DNA of 64,000 bases from Oligella sp050920755. Lineage in GTDB: Bacteria > Pseudomonadota > Gammaproteobacteria > Burkholderiales > Burkholderiaceae_B. Below, in pieces: positions 34,380-43,065 of the stretch; within the stretch, counting starts at the first letter, position 1; every line of letters begins with the position of its first letter. The DNA lies in NCBI RefSeq assembly GCF_050920755.1, contig NZ_CP158480.1, positions 372,001-436,000 of the forward strand, given 5' to 3'. Made by a program: the position numbers and the translations under genes. A model generated the notes under the pieces. The model was not told the origin of the DNA, did no database searches, and saw only the letters and a list, made by a program, of their open reading frames with translations.

Positions 34380-36785
34380 ATGACGCCACAATTAGCCTCA
34401 CCACCGGGTAGGAAAATAGTTTTACTGATCAGCTCAATGAATGCAGGCGGTGCCGAAAGAGTAGCGGCCACCTTGGCAAATAATTGGCTTCGTTTAGGTC
34501 ATGAGGTGCGTATTGTACCTTGCTTTTCTCAAGGTACGGGTCAATCCTTTTATCCTTTAGATGAGCGCATTGATTTACATTGGCTTGCCGAGGAACTACC
34601 TAAGTCTAAATTACTCGGTCGTCTGATTAAGCCTTTGGTGTTGCGTCGTCTTCTTAAACAGTGGCAACCCGATGTGGTGGTGTCTTTTTTAACCAATGTC
34701 AATGTCACCGCGCTTTTAGCCACCATCGGTCTAAGGATTCCGGTGATTGCTTGTGAACGTACCAATCCGCTCTCAGAGAGCCATTTGCCACTGATATTGA
34801 GAAAGCTTAGGAAGGTGCTTTATCCTCAAGCAGCGGCCGTGATGCTGCAAACTAAGGCGGCAGCAAGTGATTATGCGGCCTTAAACCCCGCTGTTAAGCA
34901 TGTTCCCACCATTGCTAATCCGCTCCCCGATGTCTTGGTGGAGGAATTAACTTCTCAGCCTATTGTTAGTAAAGGCGCAACTGAGGGGCAGCCAAAAGTG
35001 TTATTGGCGATGGGGCGTTTAGTAGCGCTTAAGCAATATGCGTTTTTAATTGATTGCTTTGCGGAAATTGCCGAGGATTTTCCGGATTGGCAATTACATA
35101 TTTACGGCTCCGGCCCTTTGGTAGAGTTCTTGCAAGCACAGATTGAGCGGCTCGGTTTATCTGCGCAGGTATTTTTAAAAGGGGCCACTAAATCGCCTTG
35201 GTCATGTATGCGCGCTGCAGATGCTTTTGCGATGACTTCTGAGCGTGAAGGCTTTCCGAATGTTTTATTAGAAGCGATGGCAAATGGCTTGGCTTCAATC
35301 GCTATTGATTGTCCCTATGGTCCGGCCGAGGTCAGCCAAGCGGGTGAATTAGCCGTATTAGTACCTTTACAAATGGATGACGCCGGACAATATGCGCAAA
35401 GCACACGTAGCGCTTTTATTGAGGGCTTGAAAAAGCTTTTAGGTGACGCGTCACTCAGACAGCGTTTGGGCTCAGCAGGTCAAGCTTATGTGCTAAAAGA
35501 ATATGCGACAGAGCGTGTTTTGCAGCATTGGGAGGAGTTGTTTCAAACGTTAAGTATTAAGGCGGGCGTAGCAGAGAATGCGAGCGCAAGTTCGAGTGCT
35601 GCAGCGTTCACGGGAGCTCAGCCCTCCGCTCAAGCCGGCTTCACCGGCTTAAAGGTGCTGCATCTAATCAGTGGTTTAGGTCAGGGTGGGGCGGAGACGG
35701 TGCTTTATCGCTTAGTTAGTCATGCTCAACGAGACCGCCATCTGGTGCTCAGTATGCAGGATGAGGGCGTGATGGGGCCTAAGCTGAGAGAGGCCGGCAT
35801 TGAGTTACATTGCTTAAATATGCCGACCGGTAAAATGTCGCCGGGCGATTTTTTGCGTTTACGTAAGACCTTAAAGCAATTAGCCCCCGATGTGGTGCAA
35901 TGCTGGATGTATCATGCCGATATACTGGGCGGTTTGGCAGCACGATTGGCCGGTATCAAGACGGTTCTTTGGGGGGTGCGTAACTCCGGTGATAATCTGG
36001 CGAGCAGTAGCCGTTCCTCTTATCTTTTGGCACGCTATTTTGGCTGGACTTCTTATTTGATTCCCCGTTTAATTGTGGTTTGCGCTGAATTAGCGGCAAA
36101 GCGTCACCGTGCGTGGGGCTATCAGGCTGCTAAAATTCGTGTGATACCCAATGGCTATGATTTGAGTCGTTGGCAAGTGCCCACGGTTGAACGTCGACAG
36201 CAGTTGCGTGAGCAGCTGGGTTTGGGTGCTGAGGAAGAGGTGATAGGCTTTGTTGCCCGTTGGAATCCTTTGAAAAATCATACCAATCTTATCGATGCGA
36301 TGCGTCGCTTACAGCAACAGCGTCCCGGTCTTAAACTGATGCTTATCGGTGACGGTTTGGACACAAACAATGCAGAGTTGATGGCGTTGTTAGCGGAAGC
36401 TCGCTTGATTGTCGGTAAGCAGGTGTTACTCTTAGGTCGGCGTGATGATGTGCCGGATTTGATGCCTTTATTGGATCTTCATGTATTAGCAAGTTTAGCC
36501 GAGGGCTTTCCAAATGTCGTCGCCGAAGCCATGGCATGTGAAGTGCCTAATGCTGTGACCGATGTGGGCGATGCGGCCTTTATTGTGGGTTCTTATGGTT
36601 GGGTTGTGCCGCCACGTGATGCTGCAGCCTTAGCCAAGACCATTAATGAAGCGTTGGGTTTTTTAAAAACCGAGCAAGCCGCTCAGTTTAAGCATCAATG
36701 CCGTCAGCGTGTATTGGATAATTTCAGTCTGCAAAAAATGGTTCAAGCCTATGAAGAGGTTTGGCGCGAAGCCTTAGAAAAATAA
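34380..36785 (+). CDS. Tandem two-domain GT4 glycosyltransferase (fusion)
   Basis: 801 residues contain two complete GT4 units. Unit 1 (about 10-385) has MNAGGAERVAATLAN and REGFPNVLLEAMANG. Unit 2 (about 424-798) starts again with ISGLGQGGAETVLYRL and ends with AEGFPNVVAEAMACE. An Ala/Ser-rich linker (about 390-420) joins them. The protein could add two successive sugars. The two halves are divergent, so this is not a simple recent duplication. It begins 12 bases after the preceding GT stop. Confidence 0.88.
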   Translation: MTPQLASPPGRKIVLLISSMNAGGAERVAATLANNWLRLGHEVRIVPCFSQGTGQSFYPLDERIDLHWLAEELPKSKLLGRLIKPLVLRRLLKQWQPDVVVSFLTNVNVTALLATIGLRIPVIACERTNPLSESHLPLILRKLRKVLYPQAAAVMLQTKAAASDYAALNPAVKHVPTIANPLPDVLVEELTSQPIVSKGATEGQPKVLLAMGRLVALKQYAFLIDCFAEIAEDFPDWQLHIYGSGPLVEFLQAQIERLGLSAQVFLKGATKSPWSCMRAADAFAMTSEREGFPNVLLEAMANGLASIAIDCPYGPAEVSQAGELAVLVPLQMDDAGQYAQSTRSAFIEGLKKLLGDASLRQRLGSAGQAYVLKEYATERVLQHWEELFQTLSIKAGVAENASASSSAAAFTGAQPSAQAGFTGLKVLHLISGLGQGGAETVLYRLVSHAQRDRHLVLSMQDEGVMGPKLREAGIELHCLNMPTGKMSPGDFLRLRKTLKQLAPDVVQCWMYHADILGGLAARLAGIKTVLWGVRNSGDNLASSSRSSYLLARYFGWTSYLIPRLIVVCAELAAKRHRAWGYQAAKIRVIPNGYDLSRWQVPTVERRQQLREQLGLGAEEEVIGFVARWNPLKNHTNLIDAMRRLQQQRPGLKLMLIGDGLDTNNAELMALLAEARLIVGKQVLLLGRRDDVPDLMPLLDLHVLASLAEGFPNVVAEAMACEVPNAVTDVGDAAFIVGSYGWVVPPRDAAALAKTINEALGFLKTEQAAQFKHQCRQRVLDNFSLQKMVQAYEEVWREALEK

Positions 36786-36799
36786 AGAGTGCGGTCCTA

Positions 36800-37924
36800 A
36801 TGAAAAAAATACTGTTCGTAGTTAATAATCCGGCATTTTTCCTATCGCACCGCTTAAATATCGCGCTCGAAGCTAAAGCTCAAGGCTATCGCGTGATTGT
36901 TTCAACCATGGACGGTGCGGCGGTAGCAACCATTAAAGCACACGGTTTTGAGCATGTGGTATTCCCGATGCGTCGTAGCGGCATGAATCCCGTGACGGAA
37001 TTGGCGAGTATTTGGGCGCTTTATAAGATATTTAAGCAAGTTAAACCGGATTTGGTTCATTTGGTGACAATTAAACCGGTGCTTTATGGCGGCATTGCTG
37101 CACGTTTAGCCGGTATCAAGGCGGTGGTTTATGCGATTTCCGGTATGGGCTTTTTATTTACCGGTGAGCGCAGTAAATTTGAACTAGTCAGTTTTATTAC
37201 CCGTCAACTTTATCGTTTGGCCCTAGCCCACTCTCATAGCCGCGTGATTGTGCAAAACACGACGGATAGAGTGACCTTACAGGAGATGACGCATCTTAAG
37301 GATGAACAGCTGGTATTAATTCGCGGTTCAGGGGCGGATTTAAATCGTTATCACTATCTGCCGGAGCCACCGACACCTCCTGTCGTGGTAACGATGGCGG
37401 CTCGTTTGTTGCGAGATAAGGGCGTAAGAGAGTTTGTTAAAGCGGCTCGTTTGACTAAAGCACATGGACGCAATGATATTATTTGGCAATTAGCCGGTAG
37501 TCCCGATCCGGGCAATCCCGCCTCCATCAGCGAGGGGGATTTGCTCGAATGGCAGGATGATATTTGCTATGTGGGTGAAGTAGAGGATATCGCTAAGCTC
37601 TATAGTCAATCTCATATTATTACCTTGCCGTCCTACCGTGAGGGCCTGCCTAAGTCTTTAGTGGAAGCGGCCGCCTGTGGTCGCGCCGTGGTGACGACTG
37701 ATGTGCCTGGTTGTCGCGATGCGATTGAGACCGGCGTAACCGGTCTTTTAGTCGAGGTCTGTAGTGCCGAAGCACTTTATGCAGCGGTGCTGCGATTGGC
37801 CGATGATGAGGAATTGCGCCAATCAATGGGGCGTGCCGGTCATCAATTGGCGGTGGAAGAGTTTGATGAAAAGCTGATTGCTAAAAAGCAAGTAGCTCTT
37901 TATAAAGAGCTACTTAATCAATGA
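36800..37924 (+). CDS. Glycosyltransferase family 4 protein
   Basis: A 374-residue GT-B enzyme beginning MKKILFVVNNPAFFLSHRLN, with VKPDLVHLVTIKPVLYGG, YAISGMGFLFTG, MAARLLRDKGVREFVKAA and SYREGLPKSLVEAAACGR. This resembles transferases that act early on undecaprenyl-diphosphate-linked amino sugars (PglA-like). The ATG at 36800 is favoured over an upstream in-frame start at 36761 inside the preceding gene. It is the last glycan gene on the plus strand and converges on the phosphomannomutase 9 bases away. Confidence 0.85.
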   Translation: MKKILFVVNNPAFFLSHRLNIALEAKAQGYRVIVSTMDGAAVATIKAHGFEHVVFPMRRSGMNPVTELASIWALYKIFKQVKPDLVHLVTIKPVLYGGIAARLAGIKAVVYAISGMGFLFTGERSKFELVSFITRQLYRLALAHSHSRVIVQNTTDRVTLQEMTHLKDEQLVLIRGSGADLNRYHYLPEPPTPPVVVTMAARLLRDKGVREFVKAARLTKAHGRNDIIWQLAGSPDPGNPASISEGDLLEWQDDICYVGEVEDIAKLYSQSHIITLPSYREGLPKSLVEAAACGRAVVTTDVPGCRDAIETGVTGLLVEVCSAEALYAAVLRLADDEELRQSMGRAGHQLAVEEFDEKLIAKKQVALYKELLNQ

Positions 37925-37933
37925 GCTTAAAAG

Positions 37934-39343
37934 CTAAAAGGGCAATTCACTCTGCGGTCTAATCGCCAAAATAGCGTCTCTAAACTCGGCTCTAATGCGC
38001 TTTAAAGCCTCTTCACTTTGTGCCTCAAAGCGCAGTACTACCACCGGAGTGGTATTGGAGGCACGAGCTAAACCGAAGCCATCGGCATACTCTGCACGCA
38101 CACCGTCGATTTGATTCGTGCTGAGCGCACCGGGGAATTGTCCCTCAGCCTGTAAGCGCGCAATAAAGCGATGCGGTTCGCCCTCTTGCATGGGCAGTTT
38201 TAATTCCGGTGTGGAAATATCCTGTGGTAGTGCCTCTAAGGTCGCATTAGGATCCTCGACTTTAGAGAGAATTTCCAATAAACGTGCACCGGCATAAAGG
38301 CCGTCATCAAAGCCGTACCAGCGCTCTTTAAAAAAGATATGACCGCTCATTTCGCCGGCTAAAGGGCTGTCGATTTCCGCCATTTTAGCTTTGACGAGCG
38401 AGTGACCGGTTTTCCACATTAAAGGCTCACCCCCGGCCGCTTTAATCGCTTCACCGACATGGCGGCTACATTTTACATCGTAAATAATGGTGCTGCCGGG
38501 TACGCGCTGCAACACATCCTTTAAAAATAAAATCAGCTGGCGATCGGGCCAGATAATTTGCCCCTGTTTAGTTACTACACCCAAACGATCGGCATCGCCG
38601 TCAAAAGCTAAGCCCAGTTCGCAATCGGTGTTTTTTAAATGCTCGATAATATCCTGTAGGTTTTTCGGATCGGCAGGATCCGGGTGGTGATTAGGGAAGC
38701 GACCATCCACTTCGCAATAAAGTGCATCCACCTCACAGCCCAGTGCTTGGAAAAGCTTTGTAGCCGCTACTGCGCCTACGCCATTACCACAATCAATGAC
38801 GATTTTCATGGGCCGGGCTAATTGAATATCGCTGCTAATGCGAGCAATATACGGCTCAACCACATCAGCCGAACTTGCTTGACCCTGCGCTTTAGGGTCA
38901 CGCTCAGCAGCACTTGCCTCAACGCTTAAGGCCTGCATATCGGCATGCAGGGATAAAATATCTTCACCGTAAATGGCTTTGCCGTCAAGCATGATTTTAA
39001 AGCCGTTATACTGCGGTGGATTATGACTGCCGGTAATGGCAACCGCCAGACCGATGGCATGCTCCGCTGCTTGATAATAAACCATTGGTGTAGGCACCAT
39101 GCCGATATCCAAGGTATTCATCCCCTCGCTACGCATGCCTTCAGCGAGCGCAGCTGCCAATTGCGGGCTGCTGTGACGACCGTCAAAACCAATCACTGCT
39201 TGTTGAATGCCCAGTTTCAGCGCCCGAAGCGCTAGGGCGCGGCCTAATAAATGCGCAAATTGCTTATTAAGTTCGCTTGGTACAATGCCGCGGATATCAT
39301 AAGCTTTATAAACTTGAGTGGGGAGATCAATGCGTTGTGTCAC
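37934..39343 (-). CDS. Phosphomannomutase/phosphoglucomutase (AlgC/ManB family)
   Basis: It interconverts hexose 1- and 6-phosphates for sugar-nucleotide supply. The catalytic phosphoserine loop AITGSHNPPQYNG, the metal loop AFDGDADRLGVV, the sugar-binding GEMSGHIFF and the C-terminal phosphate loop region are all present. The start used here is GTG at 39343 (469 residues, TQRIDLPTQVYKAYDIRG), with AAAGG upstream. A longer frame to 39421 would add 26 hydrophobic, atypical residues. It is divergent from the FAD oxidase and convergent with the GT cluster. Confidence 0.9.
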   Translation of the reverse strand: MTQRIDLPTQVYKAYDIRGIVPSELNKQFAHLLGRALALRALKLGIQQAVIGFDGRHSSPQLAAALAEGMRSEGMNTLDIGMVPTPMVYYQAAEHAIGLAVAITGSHNPPQYNGFKIMLDGKAIYGEDILSLHADMQALSVEASAAERDPKAQGQASSADVVEPYIARISSDIQLARPMKIVIDCGNGVGAVAATKLFQALGCEVDALYCEVDGRFPNHHPDPADPKNLQDIIEHLKNTDCELGLAFDGDADRLGVVTKQGQIIWPDRQLILFLKDVLQRVPGSTIIYDVKCSRHVGEAIKAAGGEPLMWKTGHSLVKAKMAEIDSPLAGEMSGHIFFKERWYGFDDGLYAGARLLEILSKVEDPNATLEALPQDISTPELKLPMQEGEPHRFIARLQAEGQFPGALSTNQIDGVRAEYADGFGLARASNTTPVVVLRFEAQSEEALKRIRAEFRDAILAIRPQSELPF

Positions 39344-39445
39344 AAAATTACCTTTGCATAAAGTACAGTACAGAAAATACTTAAAGAAGTATAATACCAG
39401 TACACTAGGATATGTCCGCATTTCATCTGTTATTTAGGTTTAATA

Positions 39446-40864
39446 ATGAGTTTAATCAATGATTTAGTTAGTATCGTCGGCGCTGAGCACGTTTTAGAGG
39501 GTGAGGAAGCGGCGCCGTATTTAACCGATTGGCGCAATCGCTATACAGGTCGTGCCCAAGCGGTAGTTCGTCCGGCCAATACGCAGGAAGTAGCCGATGT
39601 CGTCAAGCTATGCGCACGTTATGAGGTACCCATGGTTACTCAGGGTGGTAATACCGGCCTTTGTGGCGGCGCTACCCCAAGTAATAAGGGCGATGCGGTA
39701 CTGATTTTGATGACTCGTCTAAACCACATTCTCAATATCGATACAGTCAATGACACCATTACCGTGCAGGCCGGTTGTATTCTGCAGCAGGTGCAGGAGG
39801 CCGCCGCCAAGCAGGATCGTCTATTCCCTTTAAGTTTGGCGGCTGAGGGTAGTTGCACGATCGGTGGTAATCTTGCCACTAACGCCGGCGGTACCCAGGT
39901 TTTACGTTATGGTAATGCCCGCGATTTAGCTTTGGGGCTTGAGGTGGTGACGCCGGATGGCGATATTTTGAATGGCCTTAAGGGCTTGCGCAAGGACAAT
40001 ACCGGCTACGATTTACGTAATTTATACATCGGTAGCGAGGGTACCCTGGGTATTATTACCGCAGCGACGTTAAAGCTTTATCCACAGCCGGCGGCCGAGT
40101 GCACCGCTTTAGTGGCATTTGAATCGTTGGATGATGCCTTATACATGCTGAATTACTCACGTAAAGGCTTTGCTTCCAGACTCGAAGGCTTTGAATTGAT
40201 GTCTGACTATTGTCTTAAAATCGTTAATGAGTGCTTCCCTGAGCAGACCTTGCCTTTAAGCTTGGATTACCCTTGGTATGCCTTAATTCATATTGCCGAT
40301 AGTGATAGTGAGGAGCAGGCGCGCGAGATCTTCCATGGCGTGTTAGAGCAGGCTTTAGAAGACGATATTATTCAGGATGCCGTTTTAGCCGAGTCTTTAC
40401 AGCAGGCTCATGATTTATGGCATTTGCGTGAGAGTATTCCTTTGGCGGAAGCGATGGTGGGTCAGGGTATTAAAAACGATATTTCCGTGCCTATTTCAAG
40501 AATTGCGCCTTTTGTCGATGATACCAATACCGCTTTGCAGTCCTGGTATCCGGGCGTGCGCCATATTATTTTCGGTCATTTGGGTGATGGTAATTTACAC
40601 TACAATATCGGTGCGCCGATTGGCGAAGAAGAGGGTTTCTTATCTAAGCAGGAAGAGGCCTTTAAAATCGTCTTTGACAGCGTGGTTGATTACGACGGTT
40701 CAATCAGTGCTGAGCATGGTGTCGGTCAGCTCAAAAAGGATATGCTGCCCGACTATAAGGACGAGGTCGAAATCTCTGTGATGCGTAAAATTAAACGCGC
40801 GCTTGATCCCTTAGGTTTAATGAACCCGGGTAAAGTCATTGATAGTGTGGATTTTGACTATTAG
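39446..40864 (+). CDS. FAD-binding 2-hydroxyacid dehydrogenase (D2HGDH/GlcD-like)
   Basis: A VAO-family flavoprotein of 472 residues. The FAD-binding stretch TQGGNTGLCGGATP, CTIGGNLATNAGG and YIGSEGTLGIIT are the family core. The C-terminal FGHLGDGNLHYN and SAEHGVGQLKK supply metal-site His and Glu residues. These place it with D-2-hydroxyglutarate or D-lactate dehydrogenases; the exact substrate is not decided. It is monocistronic with its own terminator. Confidence 0.88.
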   Translation: MSLINDLVSIVGAEHVLEGEEAAPYLTDWRNRYTGRAQAVVRPANTQEVADVVKLCARYEVPMVTQGGNTGLCGGATPSNKGDAVLILMTRLNHILNIDTVNDTITVQAGCILQQVQEAAAKQDRLFPLSLAAEGSCTIGGNLATNAGGTQVLRYGNARDLALGLEVVTPDGDILNGLKGLRKDNTGYDLRNLYIGSEGTLGIITAATLKLYPQPAAECTALVAFESLDDALYMLNYSRKGFASRLEGFELMSDYCLKIVNECFPEQTLPLSLDYPWYALIHIADSDSEEQAREIFHGVLEQALEDDIIQDAVLAESLQQAHDLWHLRESIPLAEAMVGQGIKNDISVPISRIAPFVDDTNTALQSWYPGVRHIIFGHLGDGNLHYNIGAPIGEEEGFLSKQEEAFKIVFDSVVDYDGSISAEHGVGQLKKDMLPDYKDEVEISVMRKIKRALDPLGLMNPGKVIDSVDFDY

Positions 40865-40907
40865 GGCCATTTCTTAAGGATTAATTAGTCACGCTTTATC
40901 GTATCCG

Positions 40908-40944
40908 ATACCCGCCGAGATTGATTTTTCAGCGGGTATTTTTG
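40908..40944 (+). terminator. Rho-independent terminator after FAD oxidase
   Basis: ATACCCGC (40908-40915) pairs with GCGGGTAT (40932-40939) and is followed by a short T-run, 44 bases past the stop. It also separates this gene from the convergent 3' remnant of mutM. Confidence 0.7.
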
Positions 40945-40962
40945 TGGCTGAGCGTTGGGGCA

Positions 40963-41133
40963 TCAGCGGCGTTGACACTTAACACAGTAGTAGGTGGCGC
41001 GTTGCCCTTGGACGATTTTTTTTATCGGTGTACTGCATACATGGCAGGGCTCATTTTCCCGATTATAAACATTGGCATGGATTTCAAAATAGCTGCCCGG
41101 CTCGCCATCAGCATTTAAAAAGTCTCTTAGGGT
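40963..41133 (-). pseudogene. mutM: C-terminal fragment of mutM (zinc finger)
   Basis: The minus strand encodes TLRDFLNADGEPG followed by the MutM zinc finger, with four cysteines in EPCHVCSTPI and YYCVKCQ, ending at TGA 40963-40965. This is the last ~57 codons of formamidopyrimidine-DNA glycosylase, cut from the rest by the IS at 41134-42361. Without its own start codon it is not expected to be translated. Confidence 0.92.
41129..41133 (+). repeat. Left copy of 5-bp target site duplication (AGGGT)
   Basis: It is identical to 42362-42366 on the other side of the IS. Removing the element and one copy restores the mutM frame exactly. Confidence 0.8.
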
Positions 41134-41203
41134 GAGACCTTTGCGATAACCCCTCAAATTTCCTAAAATATAGCTTGTTTCCTTGCATTCTTACTTCAGT
41201 CCC

Positions 41204-42214
41204 ATGAGTAGTTTCTTTCAACAAACCGCCAAAGCCCGTATTGCCAAACACCTCGACCGTTTTCCGTTACTTAAGTTAGATCAAGTGATTGATTGGCGAC
41301 CGATTGAACGCTACCTCAATTCACAAAAGCAGCGTCGATTGACGACTCAACAAGGTCGTCCGAGTTATCCCGTGCTCGCCATGTTTAAGGCAGTCCTATT
41401 GGGTCAATGGCATAGCCTCTCCGATCCGGAGCTTGAGCATAGTTTGGTGACTCGCATTGATTTTACGATTTTTTGCGGTTTTGATGATATGGACGTTCCC
41501 GATCACAGTACCCTATGCCGTTACCGCAATTGGTTGGCTGAGGAGGGTTTATTGGATAAGCTGTTAGTGCTTATCAATCAGCAGTTAAGCGAGAAGGGTC
41601 TAAAAGTAGCCAAGGCGCAAACGGCAGTGGTTGATGCGACGATTATTCAAACGGCAGGTCGTAAGAAAATGAAGGCAATTGAGCAGCTTGAGGACGGTGA
41701 GTATCATGAGTCTGCACCAAGCACTGATAAGGATGCACGTTGGACAAAAAAGGGGGCTGACTTCCATTTAGGCTTTAAGCTACATGCTCGTTCGGATGGT
41801 GAGGGCTATATTGAAAAGCTTAATACCACGCCCGCTAATGTGCATGAGGTTAATCAACTTGAACCGCTCGTCAATGATTTGGAACAGGGCACGAGAGTAG
41901 AAGCGGATAAGGGCTATAGCAGCGCAAAGAACCGAAAGCGATTACAAGCGCTCGGCTTAGAAGATGGCATTATGCAAAAGGCGCATCGCGGTTCAGTGTT
42001 GACACGTGAGCAGATAGAACGCAACAAGCGTTTATCTAAGACTCGCTATGTGATTGAGCAAAGTTTCGGCACGCTGCACCGTAAATTCAAACATAAGCGG
42101 GCAAGCTGTTTTGGTCTCGTCAAGGTGCATGCGCAGTCGCTTTTGAAAGCGATTTGCATCAATTGTTTAAAAGCTGCCAATAAGCTTAGGATAGTTGCGC
42201 CTAATTTTGCCTAA
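41204..42214 (+). CDS. IS5-family (IS1106-like) transposase
   Basis: A 336-residue DDE transposase beginning MSSFFQQTAKARIAKHLDRF, nearly the wording of Neisseria IS1106 transposase. The N-terminal DUF772-type region has GQWHSLSDPELEHSL. The catalytic residues lie in AVVDATIIQT (D), VEADKGYSS (D) and VIEQSFGTLHRKF (E). No frameshift or stop is present. ATG 41204 is preferred to an upstream TTG (41183) because relatives start here. Confidence 0.93.
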   Translation: MSSFFQQTAKARIAKHLDRFPLLKLDQVIDWRPIERYLNSQKQRRLTTQQGRPSYPVLAMFKAVLLGQWHSLSDPELEHSLVTRIDFTIFCGFDDMDVPDHSTLCRYRNWLAEEGLLDKLLVLINQQLSEKGLKVAKAQTAVVDATIIQTAGRKKMKAIEQLEDGEYHESAPSTDKDARWTKKGADFHLGFKLHARSDGEGYIEKLNTTPANVHEVNQLEPLVNDLEQGTRVEADKGYSSAKNRKRLQALGLEDGIMQKAHRGSVLTREQIERNKRLSKTRYVIEQSFGTLHRKFKHKRASCFGLVKVHAQSLLKAICINCLKAANKLRIVAPNFA

Positions 42215-42259
42215 AAGGCAGAATTAGGCAGATAAATGCCTAAAAAACAGGCATTTATC
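42199..42259 (+). repeat. Tandem hairpins in the IS tail
   Basis: The first stem pairs 42199-42212 with 42216-42229 with one mismatch and overlaps the transposase stop. The second pairs 42231-42241 with 42249-42259 perfectly (11 bp, 7-base loop). No U-tract follows. They may block read-through or form part of the transposase recognition end. Confidence 0.6.
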
Positions 42260-42336
42260 GATAAAAGCGGGGTGAAATTTGTCGAAAATTTCCTAAAAAA
42301 ATCAAAAAATTTCCAAGTAGAACAGAAATCCGGTAT

Positions 42337-43023
42337 TTAACTGCTTTTATGCAAAAGTCTCAGGGTGCTACCGCCACTTTCCAAAGCGGCACTGAGCGTT
42401 TTTAAAATGGCACTGTGTAAACGTTCAACTCTGGTTTTAGAAAGGGATTGAGCACTCACTTTGGGATTGATATTTGCCAAAAAAAGACTTTCAGAAGCGT
42501 AAATATTACCGACGCCAACCACCACATCACCGTCTAACAAAGCTGTTTTAACGGCTTTTTTCTTGGCCTTTAAGCCTTGATATAAATGGGCGACCGTAAA
42601 CTCCTCACAAAAGGGCTCAACCCCTAAGTGCCTTAATAAGGGGTGTGCCAATACCGGCCCGTCACTGTGAGGATGCCAGATCACGGCGCCGAAACGACGT
42701 GGATCATTAAGACGTACAGTAATCCGGTCGAAATCCCAAATCACATGATCATGCTTTCTTAATAACTCATCAGCATGGCATAAACGCATGGAACCGGACA
42801 TGCCTAAATGCACTAACAGTACCCCACTTTCAAAGTGTAATAAGAGATATTTTCCGCGACGTTCACATTTTATTAATAATTGCCCACTCAAAATCTCCGT
42901 CAACTCAGGTAAAATGGGCCAACGGAGCTGTGTTTGATAAATGCTGAGCTTCTTAAGACGTTGACCCTCAATGGCAGGAGCAAGTCCTCGACGAGTGGTT
43001 TCGACTTCAGGTAATTCTGGCAT
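42337..43023 (-). pseudogene. mutM: N-terminal part of mutM (formamidopyrimidine-DNA glycosylase)
   Basis: MutM/Fpg removes 8-oxoguanine. The minus-strand frame starts MPELPEVETTRRGL, with catalytic Pro2 (Pro1 after Met removal) and Glu3, and continues through LVHLGMSGSM, NDPRRFG and GVGNIYASESL. Native sequence ends at codon ~221 (GGSTL); the last residues (RLLHKSS) come from the IS end. The helix-two-turn-helix is present but the zinc finger is lost. A truncated protein could be made but would probably bind DNA poorly. Confidence 0.93.
42362..42366 (+). repeat. Right copy of 5-bp target site duplication (AGGGT)
   Basis: It lies immediately outside the right terminal inverted repeat and is identical to 41129-41133. 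Confidence 0.8.
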
Positions 43024-43065
43024 AATGTTTTATTAAAATAGTTTATTTGCTGGAGCAATTCGGTT

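Larger units (their letters stand above)
41134..42361 (+). mobile_element. IS1106-like insertion sequence (IS5 family), 1228 bp
   Basis: The terminal inverted repeats begin GAGACCTTTGC on the left (41134) and, read inward from the right end (42361), GAGACTTTTGC. GAGACCTTTGC ends are known from Neisseria IS1106-type elements. A single intact transposase gene reads on the plus strand, opposite to mutM. Two adjacent hairpins follow the transposase stop. The intact frame and the perfect target duplication point to a recent, possibly active insertion. Confidence 0.9.

Noticed and set aside
39344..39421. 26-residue N-terminal extension of the phosphomannomutase
   Set aside because: The extension is hydrophobic and atypical for the family, and GTG 39343 has an AAAGG ribosome-binding site.
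41156..42298. 13-bp direct repeat AAATTTCCTAAAA near both ends of the IS as a target duplication
   Set aside because: It lies inside the element. The true ends are the GAGAC terminal repeats, outside which AGGGT is duplicated and mutM is restored in frame.
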